28,328 nucleotides of DNA from JAYZVT01 sp050248375 (GCA_050248375.1 JBFWSL010000011.1:1-28328), one strand, 5' to 3'; shown: positions 1-7,343, counted from the first letter of the stretch. Notes: generated by a model from the letters alone, not told the origin. Translations and numbers: made by a program.

Positions 1-795
1 GGGCTTGGTGATCTCCACATGGGGCGCCCATGTGCCGAGCTTCTGAAAGGTGTCGATGGTGGCGGTGAGCACGTCCTCGTCGATCTTCGGGAAATAGGGC
101 TTCTCGGCCCTGGCGATCTCGGCCGCAGGCGTCTCGTTCATATAGACGCGGCATTTGCGGTAGGCGCGCATGAAGGCCCGGGCCATGTCGGTCTCGAGCC
201 ATTCACGGGTGGCGGCGAGGCTGGAGAAGGCGCAGGGGCCGATCTGCGGGCCGACCTGCGCCACCACGTGGCCCACCCCGTCCTTCTCCAGTTGCTGGGG
301 GAAGGGGCCCTGCTGCTGCACATACTGCCCCTTGCCCTCGCGGAAGGCCTTGTCGATGTCGGCGGCGCCTCCAGGGGCGATGGTCCTGATCTTCGCGTAG
401 TCGATGCCGGCCTTGTGGCAGGCGTAGCGAAACATGGCGTTGGGCTGGCCGCCGCCGAACAGGACCACCTCGGCGCCTTCCAGCTTCTTCCATGTGAAGT
501 CCGGGTCGGGCTCGCGGGCGGTGACGAAGAAGCCGTCCATCTCGTTGATCTGGGCGAAGTGCGCCACCGGCGGCTTCTCGCCCTTCTCCAGCGGCGAGAA
601 GCTCTGGGAGAGCGCGGACTGCACCACATGGGCGGAGCCATTCTGCAAGGCGGCTATGGCCGAGACGCCGGGCGGCGACACGGACCAGTCGGGATCGAGG
701 CCCTGCTCCTTCAGGAAACCGCCGGACATCATGGAGATGAGCGGCGAGTAGAAGGCGGAGAACAGCGTGAACTGGATGTTGATCTTCTCGGTCAT
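1..795 (-). CDS. NMT1/THI5-like substrate-binding protein, partial (C-terminus off the left edge)
   Basis: The frame is open from an ATG at 793-795 to the window edge, giving 265 codons with no stop. The protein begins MTEKINIQFTLFSAFYSP and has the look of the periplasmic-binding-protein type II fold of the NMT1/SsuA/ThiY group: an early ligand-pocket segment (PPGVSAIAALQNGSAHV), then a hinge-like FVTAREPDPDF. AGGAG lies just upstream of the ATG. The in-frame codon seven triplets upstream is the TGA that ends the SH3 gene, so no longer start with a signal peptide is possible. Family members are usually secreted ABC-transporter ligand receptors; this one appears cytosolic, like the THI5-type or dihydroxyphthalate-decarboxylase-like relatives. 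It is the last visible gene of a minus-strand operon (spacing 18 bp to the SH3 gene). The ligand is unknown. Confidence 0.8.
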   Translation of the reverse strand, partial: MTEKINIQFTLFSAFYSPLISMMSGGFLKEQGLDPDWSVSPPGVSAIAALQNGSAHVVQSALSQSFSPLEKGEKPPVAHFAQINEMDGFFVTAREPDPDFTWKKLEGAEVVLFGGGQPNAMFRYACHKAGIDYAKIRTIAPGGAADIDKAFREGKGQYVQQQGPFPQQLEKDGVGHVVAQVGPQIGPCAFSSLAATREWLETDMARAFMRAYRKCRVYMNETPAAEIARAEKPYFPKIDEDVLTATIDTFQKLGTWAPHVEITKP

Positions 796-813
796 TGTCT
801 CTCCTGCGCGCCG

Positions 814-1188
814 TCAGCCGGCGACTTCCCGGACGTATCGCTTGGAGACCCAGCCGGAGCGGCCGGGCCCGTCATAAGCCCGGTCGCGCGCTACCGGGCT
901 GCAGTTGATCTGCGCTGCGCCATAGGCGACGCCGTACCAGCCGCCACGCTCCTCGAAGATCCAGACTTCCTGGCCGCCGCGCAGCTTGTCGAGCATGGCG
1001 TAGTCGCTACCGGGCCCCGCGCGCACGGCAAGGAAGTTGTCGCCCGCGGGGTTGAGCCCGGCCACCTGGCCGACAATGCAGGTGTCGAGGTCTCCCTGGC
1101 TGCGGACGGTCACCGGCACCGAAGACGCGGCGAGCGCGGGAATACCGGTCGTGGCGGCGAGCAGCGCGCCCGCGAAGATACGTCGCAT
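814..1188 (-). CDS. small secreted SH3-domain protein
   Basis: The protein has 124 residues. The start chosen is the ATG at 1186-1188 because it follows a strong GGAGGA ribosome site and begins a classic signal peptide: MRRIF, a hydrophobic run to about residue 20, and an ALA-A cleavage site. A longer in-frame start at 1242 would bury this signal. Residues 35-120 look like a bacterial SH3 (type 3) domain, with LAVRAGPGSDYAMLDKLRGG followed by VWIFEERGGWYGVAY and an ending GWVSKRYVREV. Two cysteines (about 37 and 96) could form a disulfide in the periplasm. Such domains usually bind cell-wall peptides or other periplasmic targets; the partner here is unknown. It lies 14 bp after the lyase-family gene and 18 bp before the NMT1-like gene, so it is probably co-transcribed with them. 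Confidence 0.8.
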   Translation of the reverse strand: MRRIFAGALLAATTGIPALAASSVPVTVRSQGDLDTCIVGQVAGLNPAGDNFLAVRAGPGSDYAMLDKLRGGQEVWIFEERGGWYGVAYGAAQINCSPVARDRAYDGPGRSGWVSKRYVREVAG

Positions 1189-1202
1189 TCGAAGTCCTCC
1201 TG

Positions 1203-2075
1203 TCATTTGCCCGGGGCGCCGCCCAGGAAGCCGTCGATCCACGTGTCGTAACTGGCGTTACGCATGACGCGGTTCATGGTTTCGCTAGAAGCCACACCCT
1301 TGAGGTCGGCGGGCCCGACGCCCTCGCGCAGGGCCTTGAGCGTGTCATGCACCGCCTGCACCGCCGCCATCAGCGGCTGGTGGCCCTGCAGGCACACGCG
1401 CACGTTCAGCCCCGACAACCAGTCGAGGTCCTGCAGGTCCGCCGGGCTGCCGCCGATGACGAGCGGCAGCTTCACTTCCGCCGCGACGGCTTCCACGTCG
1501 GAGCGCGTCTTCACGCCGACGAGGAACAAGGCGTCGACGCCGCACCTTTCGTAGGCCTTCACGCGGGCGATGCCGTCCTTCAGGTCGATGGGCACCATGC
1601 TGGTGCGGCCGACGATGACGAGTCCCTTGTCGCGGCGGGCGGCGAGGGCCGCCTTCATCTTGCCGACGCCTTCCTCGATGGAGATGAAGCCGGCCTTGCG
1701 GGGCGAACCGTAGGCCATCGGCAGCAGCGTGTCCTCGATCGACATGCCGCAGATGCCGGCGGTCTCGAGTTCCTCCACCGTGCGCATGACGTTGAGCGCG
1801 TTGCCGTAACAATGGTCGGCGTCCACCATGAGCGGCAACTCGCCTGCGCGGCAGATGCGGCGGCACTGCTCGGCGAACTCGGTCAGGGTGACGAGGATGT
1901 GGTCGGGCGCGCCCAGCACCACCTGCGAGGCGACGGAACCGGCGAACATGCCCATCTCGAAGCCGAGATCCTCGGCGATGCGCGCCGACATGGCATCGAA
2001 AACCGATCCCGGGTGGACGCAGCGTTTGCCCGACATGATGGCGCGGAATTTCTCGCGCCGTTCCGTGAAGCGCAT
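1203..2075 (-). CDS. isocitrate lyase/PEP mutase superfamily protein, oxaloacetate decarboxylase-like
   Basis: This 290-residue protein has the (beta/alpha)8 PEP-mutase/isocitrate-lyase fold. Visible landmarks are SVFDAMSARIAEDLGFE near residue 24, GSVASQVVLGAPD near 46, the metal-binding DADHCYGNALNVMRTV (D85, D87) and SIEDTLLP (E114). The KKCGH catalytic loop of true isocitrate and methylisocitrate lyases is absent. From memory, the pattern most resembles the Pseudomonas aeruginosa PA4872 type of oxaloacetate decarboxylase, a Mg-dependent cytosolic enzyme forming pyruvate and CO2. Substrates in this superfamily vary (2-methylisocitrate, dimethylmalate, phosphonopyruvate), so the exact reaction is inferred. 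AGAGGA precedes the ATG by a normal distance. The gene lies downstream of the aldehyde dehydrogenase on the same strand, which suggests a shared catabolic pathway feeding C3/C4 acids. Confidence 0.82.
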   Translation of the reverse strand: MRFTERREKFRAIMSGKRCVHPGSVFDAMSARIAEDLGFEMGMFAGSVASQVVLGAPDHILVTLTEFAEQCRRICRAGELPLMVDADHCYGNALNVMRTVEELETAGICGMSIEDTLLPMAYGSPRKAGFISIEEGVGKMKAALAARRDKGLVIVGRTSMVPIDLKDGIARVKAYERCGVDALFLVGVKTRSDVEAVAAEVKLPLVIGGSPADLQDLDWLSGLNVRVCLQGHQPLMAAVQAVHDTLKALREGVGPADLKGVASSETMNRVMRNASYDTWIDGFLGGAPGK

Positions 2076-2107
2076 GTGACGTTCCTCTTTCCCTCACAGT
2101 CTCGGTT

Positions 2108-2187
2108 CCCTCCCCCTTGTGGGGGAGGGCCAGGGAGGGGGGTAAGGTTGATGTCGAACGGCACCCCTCTCCCTCAGGGGAGAGGGG
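2108..2187. repeat. two strong GC-rich hairpins (REP-like) between operon genes
   Basis: The first hairpin has perfect 9-bp arms at 2108-2116 and 2121-2129 (CCCTCCCCC / GGGGGAGGG) around the loop TTGT. The second has perfect 10-bp arms at 2164-2173 and 2178-2187 (CCCCTCTCCC / GGGAGAGGGG) with a 4-nt loop. They fill the 134-bp gap between the aldehyde dehydrogenase stop and the lyase-family start. Palindromes of this CCCTCCCCC type are common interspersed elements in alphaproteobacterial genomes (general knowledge). In the minus-strand transcript they could protect the upstream mRNA 3' end or lower downstream expression. There is no T tract, so a classical intrinsic terminator is not supported. 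Confidence 0.75.
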
Positions 2188-2209
2188 AACAGAGTATCTG
2201 GCTTTCCCC

Positions 2210-3712
2210 CTACGACGAGCCCGCGACCTTCATGACGAAGGGATTGCCGGCGCCGGGGCCGGTGTTGACCCAGACGCTCTTGGTCTGGAGAAACCCCTCG
2301 ATGGCCTCCATGCCGTTCTCGCGCCCCAGCCCCGACTGCTTGTAGCCGCCGAAGGGCGAGGTGACGGAGACGGCGCGGTAGGTGTTCACCCATACGGTGC
2401 CCGCGCGCAGGCGGCGCGCCATGACGGTGGCGCGTTTTACCGAAGTGGTCCACACGCCGGCGGCGAGGCCGTAGATGACGTCGTTGCCGATGCGCACCGC
2501 GTCTTCCTCGTCCGTGAAGGGAATGACCGAGAGCACCGGCCCGAACACCTCCTCCTGGGCGATGCGCATGGAGTTGTTCACGCCGGTGAAGATGGTCGGC
2601 TTGACGAAATACTTGCCGCCGCCCTCGCTCGCGGACGCCGGGCCGCCGCCCAGGATGCAGTTGGCGCCTTCCTTCCTGGCGATGTCGATGTAGCCGAGCA
2701 CCTTCTCGTATTGCGGCGGCGTGGTGACGGGGCCGACCTGGGTGTCGAAGCTCTTGGGATCGCCCATGCGGGCGCTGGAGGCCACCTTGACCAGCCTGTC
2801 CACGAACTCGTTGTGGATCGACTGCTGCACCAGCAGCCGCGAGCCGGCGATGCAGGTCTGGCCCGTGGCGGCGAAGATGCCGGAGACGACGCCGTTGACC
2901 GCGTCGTCCATCTCCGCGTCGTCGAAGACGATGTTGGGCGACTTGCCGCCGAGTTCCAGGGAGACCTTCTTCAGGCCCTGCGCCGCGAGCTCGTAGACCC
3001 GCCGCCCGCTCATGCCGCCGCCGGTGAAGGCGACCTTGGCGACCTTGGGATGCGTGACCAGCGGCTCGCCCGCTTCCTTGCCGAAGCCGGTGACGACATT
3101 GACGACGCCTTCGGGAAAGCCCGCTTCCTCGACCAGCTTCATGAACTCCAGCAGCGAGGCGGACGTGAACTCCGACGGCTTCAGCACCGCGGTGCAGCCG
3201 GCGGCGAGCGCGGGCGCCAGCTTCCACGCGGTCAGCATCAGCGGCGAGTTCCACGGCGTGATCATGGCGCAGACGCCAATGGGCTCGCGCAGGGTGTAGT
3301 TGAAGGTGTCGGGCTTGTCGGAAGGGATGACCGCGCCCTGTATCTTGTCGGCGAGGCCGCCGTAGTAATAGTACCATTCGGGCAGATACTTGCACTGGGC
3401 GAGCATCTCGGAGATCAGCTTGCCGTTGTCGCGGACCTCCACCTCGGCCAGCTTTTCCGCGTCGCGTGCGATGAGATCGCCGAGCCTGCGCATGAGGCGG
3501 CCGCGCGCGGTCGCGGTCGTCCTGCTCCAGGGGCCCGTGTCCCAGGCCTCGTAGGCGGCGTTCACCGCGCGGTCCACGTCCTCCGCGCCGCATCGCGGGA
3601 TCAGCGCCCAGGGCTCGCCGGTATAGGGATCGAAGCTCTCGAAGGTCCCGCCGCCGGCCGCATCGGTCCACTTGCCGCCGATGACGGTCTGGTATGTCTT
3701 CAGCGAAGGCAT
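2210..3712 (-). CDS. NAD(P)-dependent aldehyde dehydrogenase
   Basis: This 500-residue protein is the usual length for the ALDH superfamily and oxidises an aldehyde to its acid in the cytosol. All catalytic landmarks are visible: TPWNSP with N155, the cofactor segment VLKPSEFT (about 177-183), FTGG near 229, LELGGKSPN with general base E253, GQTCIAG with nucleophile C287, and EEVFGPVLSV plus SPFGGYKQSGLGREN toward the end. The start at 3710-3712 follows a GGGAGGGG purine tract; a 24-residue upstream extension is arginine-rich and probably not translated. It is the first gene of the minus-strand group, facing away from hicB across 182 bp that should hold its promoter, although I see no convincing -35/-10 pair. 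The substrate cannot be told from sequence; neighbours suggest a step that ends in a C3/C4 acid. Confidence 0.92.
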   Translation of the reverse strand: MPSLKTYQTVIGGKWTDAAGGGTFESFDPYTGEPWALIPRCGAEDVDRAVNAAYEAWDTGPWSRTTATARGRLMRRLGDLIARDAEKLAEVEVRDNGKLISEMLAQCKYLPEWYYYYGGLADKIQGAVIPSDKPDTFNYTLREPIGVCAMITPWNSPLMLTAWKLAPALAAGCTAVLKPSEFTSASLLEFMKLVEEAGFPEGVVNVVTGFGKEAGEPLVTHPKVAKVAFTGGGMSGRRVYELAAQGLKKVSLELGGKSPNIVFDDAEMDDAVNGVVSGIFAATGQTCIAGSRLLVQQSIHNEFVDRLVKVASSARMGDPKSFDTQVGPVTTPPQYEKVLGYIDIARKEGANCILGGGPASASEGGGKYFVKPTIFTGVNNSMRIAQEEVFGPVLSVIPFTDEEDAVRIGNDVIYGLAAGVWTTSVKRATVMARRLRAGTVWVNTYRAVSVTSPFGGYKQSGLGRENGMEAIEGFLQTKSVWVNTGPGAGNPFVMKVAGSS

Positions 3713-3894
3713 GACGGACGGCCCCTCCCGAGGGCGGAATGGTTTGCTTTCGCGCAGCTTGCGGCGCGGGGCCTCCCGCCGCAAGCATCAATGTCGGGCA
3801 GGAGAATTTCCCTGTCGCGCCGAATGCGGCCGGGGACCTGGCGTTACTTCCTTTTCCTTGCCCCACCTTTTCAACGGGCCTAGTTTGGAAAGCC

Positions 3895-4098
3895 ATGCTC
3901 AGGATCGATTGCGAACAGGAAGCCGACGGGCGATGGATCGCGGAAATCCCCGCGCTACCCGGTGTGCTGGCCTATGGCGCCAGCGAAGCCGAGGCGCGCG
4001 CCAGGGCGAAGGTTCTGGCCCTGCGCGTGATCGCCGACCGCGTGGAGAACGGCGAACCGCTACCCGGCGAACTCAGTGGTGTCTTTGAGCCCGCATGA
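3895..4098 (+). CDS. hicB: short HicB-family antitoxin
   Basis: The protein has 67 residues with the single HicB partial-RNase-H-like fold: LRIDCEQEADGRWIAEIPALPGV, then YGASEAEARARAKVLALRVI. The ALPG-x-YG-S-EA pattern is characteristic of the family. The ATG at 3895 is preferred over an upstream in-frame ATG at 3739 because the family match begins here. Full-length HicB proteins often carry a C-terminal helix-turn-helix or ribbon-helix-helix domain; this one ends right after the core, so it has no visible DNA-binding domain. The stop overlaps the hicA start (ATGA), indicating translational coupling. The antitoxin should bind HicA and block its ribonuclease site. The order hicB-hicA is the reverse of the common hicA-hicB order. 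Confidence 0.82.
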   Translation: MLRIDCEQEADGRWIAEIPALPGVLAYGASEAEARARAKVLALRVIADRVENGEPLPGELSGVFEPA

Positions 4099-4307
4099 GC
4101 GAATGGTCCGCGACAAAGGCCCGGCGCGTTGTTGCGGCCCTGTTGCGGATCGGATGGACCATCAAGAGACAAACCGGCTCCCACCGTGTTCTCGAACGCC
4201 CGGGCTGGCAGAATGTCGTGTTCGCGTTTCATGATGGCGAGGAAATCGGGCCACGCATGCTGAGCCGGATCGCGCGGCTCACCGGCCTTCGCCCCGACGA
4301 CCTTTGA
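4095..4307 (+). CDS. hicA: HicA-family mRNA interferase toxin
   Basis: This is a 70-residue dsRBD-like small basic protein. SATKARRVVAALLRIGW is the opening helix. TGSHRVLERPGW carries the conserved catalytic histidine (GSH, residue 29), and VFAFHDGEEIGPRMLSRIARLTGL matches the family's H-x-G-EI...L-x-x-I-x-R-x-x-G-L ending. HicA toxins cleave mRNA in the cytosol and are held inactive by HicB. The ATG overlaps the hicB stop by 4 nt. No residue expected in an active toxin is obviously missing. It is convergent with the photolyase gene, 45 bp away. Confidence 0.87.
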   Translation: MSEWSATKARRVVAALLRIGWTIKRQTGSHRVLERPGWQNVVFAFHDGEEIGPRMLSRIARLTGLRPDDL

Positions 4308-4311
4308 CCGT

Positions 4312-4347
4312 CAGTGTGCTCCTTGCGCCGCCCCGTCTCGCGCACTG
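4312..4347. terminator. possible bidirectional hairpin between hicA and the photolyase gene
   Basis: CAGTGTGC at 4312-4319 can pair with GCGCACTG at 4340-4347 (8 bp, one G-U) around a 20-nt loop. It occupies nearly the whole 45-bp gap between two convergent genes, a sensible place for a shared terminator. There is no T tract on either strand, so an intrinsic terminator function is only a guess. Confidence 0.3.
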
Positions 4348-4352
4348 GTCCG

Positions 4353-5801
4353 CTAACCGCGCTTCTTCACCACCTCATACGCCTCGAGAGCGCGCCGCCT
4401 CGCGAGGTCGTGGCCGACGATGGGTCCGGGGTAGGTTTCGCCCAGCGCCACTTTCGCCTTGCGCAGGGTGGCGGGAGCGGCCTCGAAGGGCGCGTGCAGC
4501 GCCCCGGAGGGCAGCTTCGCCAGTTCCGGCACCCATTTGCGGATGTAGTCGCCCTTGGGGTCGAACTTCTTGCCCTGCAGGATCGGGTTGAAAATGCGGA
4601 AGTAGGGCGCGGCGTCGGCGCCGGAGCCCGCGACCCACTGCCAGCTCGCGGCGTTGTTGGCGAGGTCGGCGTCGACGAGGGTGTCCCAGAACCAGGCCTC
4701 GCCCTGCTGCCAGGGGATGAGCAGGTGCTTGACCAGGAAGGAGGCGACGATCATGCGCACGCGGTTGTGCATCCATCCGGTGGTCCACAGCTCGCGCATG
4801 CCGGCGTCCACGATCGGATAGCCGGTGCGGCCCTTCCGCCAGGCCTCAAGGTCGGTGGCGTTTTCGTTCCACGGAAAGGCCGAGAACTCCGGGCGGAAAG
4901 GCGTTTCGGGCAGATGTGGCCAGTGGAACAGCAGATGCCAGGAGAACTCGCGCCACAGCAGTTCGCGCAGGAAGGTCATGGCGCCTTCGGCCGACTTGCT
5001 GCGCCCGCCGGCGCGCGCGCGCGCCATGTGCCAGCAATGGCGCGGGCTCACCTCGCCGAAATGCAGGGAGGGCGACATGCGCGAAGTGCCGGGCAGGTCG
5101 GGCCGGTCGCGCCGCTCCTTGTATTTCGAAAGCCCTTTCTCCACGAATTCGTTGAAGCGCATGCGCGCGGCCGCCTCGCCGGGGATCCATGCCTCCGCGA
5201 TGCCGCTGGCCCAGTCGGGATTCTCCGGCAGCAGGCCCCAGTCGGCGAGGTCATCGCTGATGACGTCGTCGGGCACGGGGCGCAGGGCCGAGGGCGCGGG
5301 CAGCGGCGTGCCGGGATCGGGCGCGTCGAAGCAGGCGCGGGAAAAGGGCGTATAGACCTTGTAGGGATCGCCGTTGCCGGTCCGGATGTCCTCGGGCTCG
5401 AACAGGAGCTGGCCGGAGAAGCGCCGGCAGCGCACGCCGGCCCCTTCCAGTCTGCGATGGATGGCGGCTTCCAGCTTCGAGGACCAGGGTTCGTAGCCCC
5501 GGCTCCAGTAGAGGGCGCGGGCGCCGGTGGCGCGGGCCACCGTCTCCAGGGTCTCCATGGTGGCGCCCCGGCGCAGCACCAGCCGGCTGCCCTTCGCCTG
5601 GAGGGCGAGGTCCAGCTCGCGCAGGCTGTTGTGCAGCCACCAGCGGCTCGCCCCGCCCATGGCCCAGCGTCCGGCCAGGCCGTCGTCCAGGATGTAGAGC
5701 GGGATCACCGGGCCGTTCATCGCCGCCGCCGCCGTCAGGGCGGGGTGGTCGTGCAGCCGCAGGTCGCAGCGGAGCCAGAGAATGACCGGGGCAGATGACA
5801 T
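4353..5801 (-). CDS. phrB: deoxyribodipyrimidine photolyase (class I cryptochrome/photolyase family)
   Basis: The protein has 482 residues, close to the E. coli enzyme's length. The N-terminal alpha/beta antenna domain opens with ILWLRCDLRLHDHPAL. The C-terminal FAD domain shows LHFGEVSPR, WREFSWHLLFHWPHLPE, GYPIVDAGMRELWTTGWMHNR-type residues, and DADLANNAASWQWVAGSGADAAPYFRIFNP-type residues (given as landmarks). The enzyme uses light and FADH- to split cyclobutane pyrimidine dimers in DNA. The start at 5799-5801 is chosen because the family match begins immediately; an upstream extension to 5945 is arginine-rich and unlike the family. It sits alone between hicBA and zur, transcribed divergently from zur. 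Cryptochrome-like function is possible but less likely given the standard class I motifs. Confidence 0.92.
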   Translation of the reverse strand: MSSAPVILWLRCDLRLHDHPALTAAAAMNGPVIPLYILDDGLAGRWAMGGASRWWLHNSLRELDLALQAKGSRLVLRRGATMETLETVARATGARALYWSRGYEPWSSKLEAAIHRRLEGAGVRCRRFSGQLLFEPEDIRTGNGDPYKVYTPFSRACFDAPDPGTPLPAPSALRPVPDDVISDDLADWGLLPENPDWASGIAEAWIPGEAAARMRFNEFVEKGLSKYKERRDRPDLPGTSRMSPSLHFGEVSPRHCWHMARARAGGRSKSAEGAMTFLRELLWREFSWHLLFHWPHLPETPFRPEFSAFPWNENATDLEAWRKGRTGYPIVDAGMRELWTTGWMHNRVRMIVASFLVKHLLIPWQQGEAWFWDTLVDADLANNAASWQWVAGSGADAAPYFRIFNPILQGKKFDPKGDYIRKWVPELAKLPSGALHAPFEAAPATLRKAKVALGETYPGPIVGHDLARRRALEAYEVVKKRG

Positions 5802-5973
5802 GGGACCTGGGGCGGTTGCTGCGGACGAACGTCTCCGGACGCGATTTACGGGAAATGCCGGCGCGGCGCGGAATTTCCCTCCGCGGCGCGGGAATCGGAT
5901 GCGGGCGAAACTAACGGCTCGGAGGCATCGCCGCCAGCGCAACATGGCCTACTGGCCGTGACGGCGGAAGCGC

Positions 5974-5995
5974 TTTATATATATAATAACATTTC
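5974..5995 (+). promoter_or_regulatory. AT-rich promoter/operator candidate for zur-znuC
   Basis: A 22-bp island of almost pure A/T (5974-5995, containing TTTATATATATAATAACA) stands out in a very GC-rich region 27 bp before the zur ATG. It contains -10-like hexamers. The part AATAACATTTC resembles one half of the AT-rich palindromes bound by Zur in alphaproteobacteria, but the left half does not match well, so it is not a clean Zur box. Autoregulation of zur is an inference from the context. Confidence 0.4.
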
Positions 5996-6021
5996 ATCAC
6001 CGACCGCGGCCCGGAGGCGCC

Positions 6022-6501
6022 ATGTCCAAAGCCCTGTTTCCTGCTCCCGACCACGACCATACGGCCTGCGTCGAGCAGAGCCTGGCCCGTGCGCGCGGCC
6101 GGTTCGAGGAGAGGGGGGAGCGGCTGACCAGCCTGCGGGAGGCGGTGTTCAAGACGCTGGCGGAAAGCCACGAGGCGCTGGGCGCCTACGACATCATCGA
6201 GAAGATGCGCGCGCGGGGCCGGCGCATCGCGCCCATCTCCATGTACCGGGTGCTGGACGTGCTGTGCCAGGCGGGCCTCGTTCACCGCATCGAAAGCCGC
6301 AACGCCTTCGTCGCCTGTCACGACGCGGGCTGCGAGGAACGGCCCATGCTGTTCCTGGTGTGCGAGCGCTGCGGACGGGTGGCGGAAACCCATGACGACA
6401 GCCTTGGCGATACGCTGAAGAAGCTCGCGCGCTCGGCGGGATTCCGTCCCAGGCAGATGGTGCTGGAGCTGTCCGGCGTCTGCAGCCACTGCTCCAACTG
6501 A
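6022..6501 (+). CDS. zur: Fur-family zinc uptake regulator Zur
   Basis: The protein has 159 residues. After a His-containing N-terminus (PDHDHTACVE) comes the winged-helix DNA-binding domain: ERLTSLREAVFKTLAESHEALGAYDII, then RIAPISMYRVLDVLCQAGLVHRIESRNAFVAC. The dimerisation half carries two CxxC pairs (CERCG near residue 115 and CSHC near the end) for structural zinc. With zinc bound, Zur dimers repress uptake genes; the znuC gene begins 7 bp downstream, which makes zinc rather than iron the likely metal. GGAGG precedes the ATG at a proper distance. The adjacent AT-rich island (5974-5995) is the likely promoter and perhaps operator. Confidence 0.9.
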   Translation: MSKALFPAPDHDHTACVEQSLARARGRFEERGERLTSLREAVFKTLAESHEALGAYDIIEKMRARGRRIAPISMYRVLDVLCQAGLVHRIESRNAFVACHDAGCEERPMLFLVCERCGRVAETHDDSLGDTLKKLARSAGFRPRQMVLELSGVCSHCSN

Positions 6502-6508
6502 CCCGGAC

Positions 6509-7303
6509 ATGCAGAAGCCCTCGGAGACGGCCACGCTGATCGCCGGCCACGCTCTTGGCGTGACCCGGCGTGGGCGTGCCATCCTGGACGGCATCGACAT
6601 CTCCGTGAGCGCGGGCGAGATCGTCACCATCATCGGACCGAACGGCGCGGGCAAGACCACGCTGATCCGCGTGCTGCTGGGGCTCATGAAGCCGGACGAG
6701 GGCCGGGTGGAGCGCGTGAAGGGCCTCCACATCGGCTACCTGCCGCAACGGCTGGCGGGCGACCCGACCATCCCCATGACCACGGCGCGCTTCGTCGCGC
6801 TGTCGGGCCGGGTGGCGCCGGGCCGGGGCCTCGCCGCGCTGGAGGAGGTGGGGGCGAAGCATCTGGCCGGCGCGCAGCTCTCGGAGCTTTCGGGCGGCGA
6901 ACTGCAGCGGGTGGCGCTGGCGCGGGCGCTGGCTGGCGATCCGCAACTGCTGGTGCTGGACGAACCCGTGCAGAATGTCGACTACGCGGGCGAACAGGCG
7001 CTCTACGCGCTTATCGGCGAAATCCGGGACCGGCATGGCTGCGGCATCCTGCTGGTGTCGCACGACCTGCATATCGTGCTGGGCGCGAGCGACCGGGTGG
7101 TGTGCATCAACCGGCATGTGTGCTGTTCGGGCGTGCCGGAGTCGGTGGCGCGGCATCCGGAATATTCGCGGCTGTTCGGCGGCGGCGCGGAACGGGTCTA
7201 CGCGGTCTACGAGCATCGCCACGACCACGCGCACGACCTTTCAGGCGGCGTGGCGCATTCCCATGAGCATGGCGAGAGGCACGGGCATGGTCGAGAGACC
7301 TGA
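6509..7303 (+). CDS. znuC: zinc ABC transporter ATP-binding protein ZnuC
   Basis: This is a 264-residue ABC ATPase. Walker A is GPNGAGKTT (43-51), the Q-loop region is LPQRLAG, the signature is LSGGELQRVALARAL, and Walker B is LLVLDEP followed by VSHDLH with the switch histidine. The end is strikingly histidine-rich: about eleven of the last 32 residues are His (EHRHDHAHD...AHSHEHGERHGHG), which fits zinc handling. It powers import through ZnuB. The ATG lies 7 bp after the zur stop, so the two are co-transcribed. The permease gene is not adjacent: a repeat element and an opposite-strand monooxygenase gene separate it by 1.7 kb. No znuA (periplasmic zinc receptor) is in the window. Confidence 0.92.
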   Translation: MQKPSETATLIAGHALGVTRRGRAILDGIDISVSAGEIVTIIGPNGAGKTTLIRVLLGLMKPDEGRVERVKGLHIGYLPQRLAGDPTIPMTTARFVALSGRVAPGRGLAALEEVGAKHLAGAQLSELSGGELQRVALARALAGDPQLLVLDEPVQNVDYAGEQALYALIGEIRDRHGCGILLVSHDLHIVLGASDRVVCINRHVCCSGVPESVARHPEYSRLFGGGAERVYAVYEHRHDHAHDLSGGVAHSHEHGERHGHGRET

Positions 7304-7343
7304 GACGGACAAGTTCAGCTTCACTCACCATGCAACCCTCACT

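Noticed and set aside
1203..2075. True isocitrate or methylisocitrate lyase
   Set aside because: The KKCGH catalytic loop is missing and the motifs fit the oxaloacetate decarboxylase-like branch better.
2117..3883. 588-codon open frame on the plus strand opposite the aldehyde dehydrogenase
   Set aside because: It is a GC-driven antisense shadow; the minus strand has a complete ALDH with all catalytic residues, and the translation is Gly/Ala/Arg/His-rich without family motifs.
4314..5798. 494-codon open frame on the plus strand opposite the photolyase
   Set aside because: Shadow of the photolyase gene; no recognisable domain, composition typical of antisense reading of GC-rich coding DNA.
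5974..5995. Canonical Zur box
   Set aside because: The right half fits but the left half does not form the expected dyad, so it is kept only as an AT-rich promoter/operator candidate.
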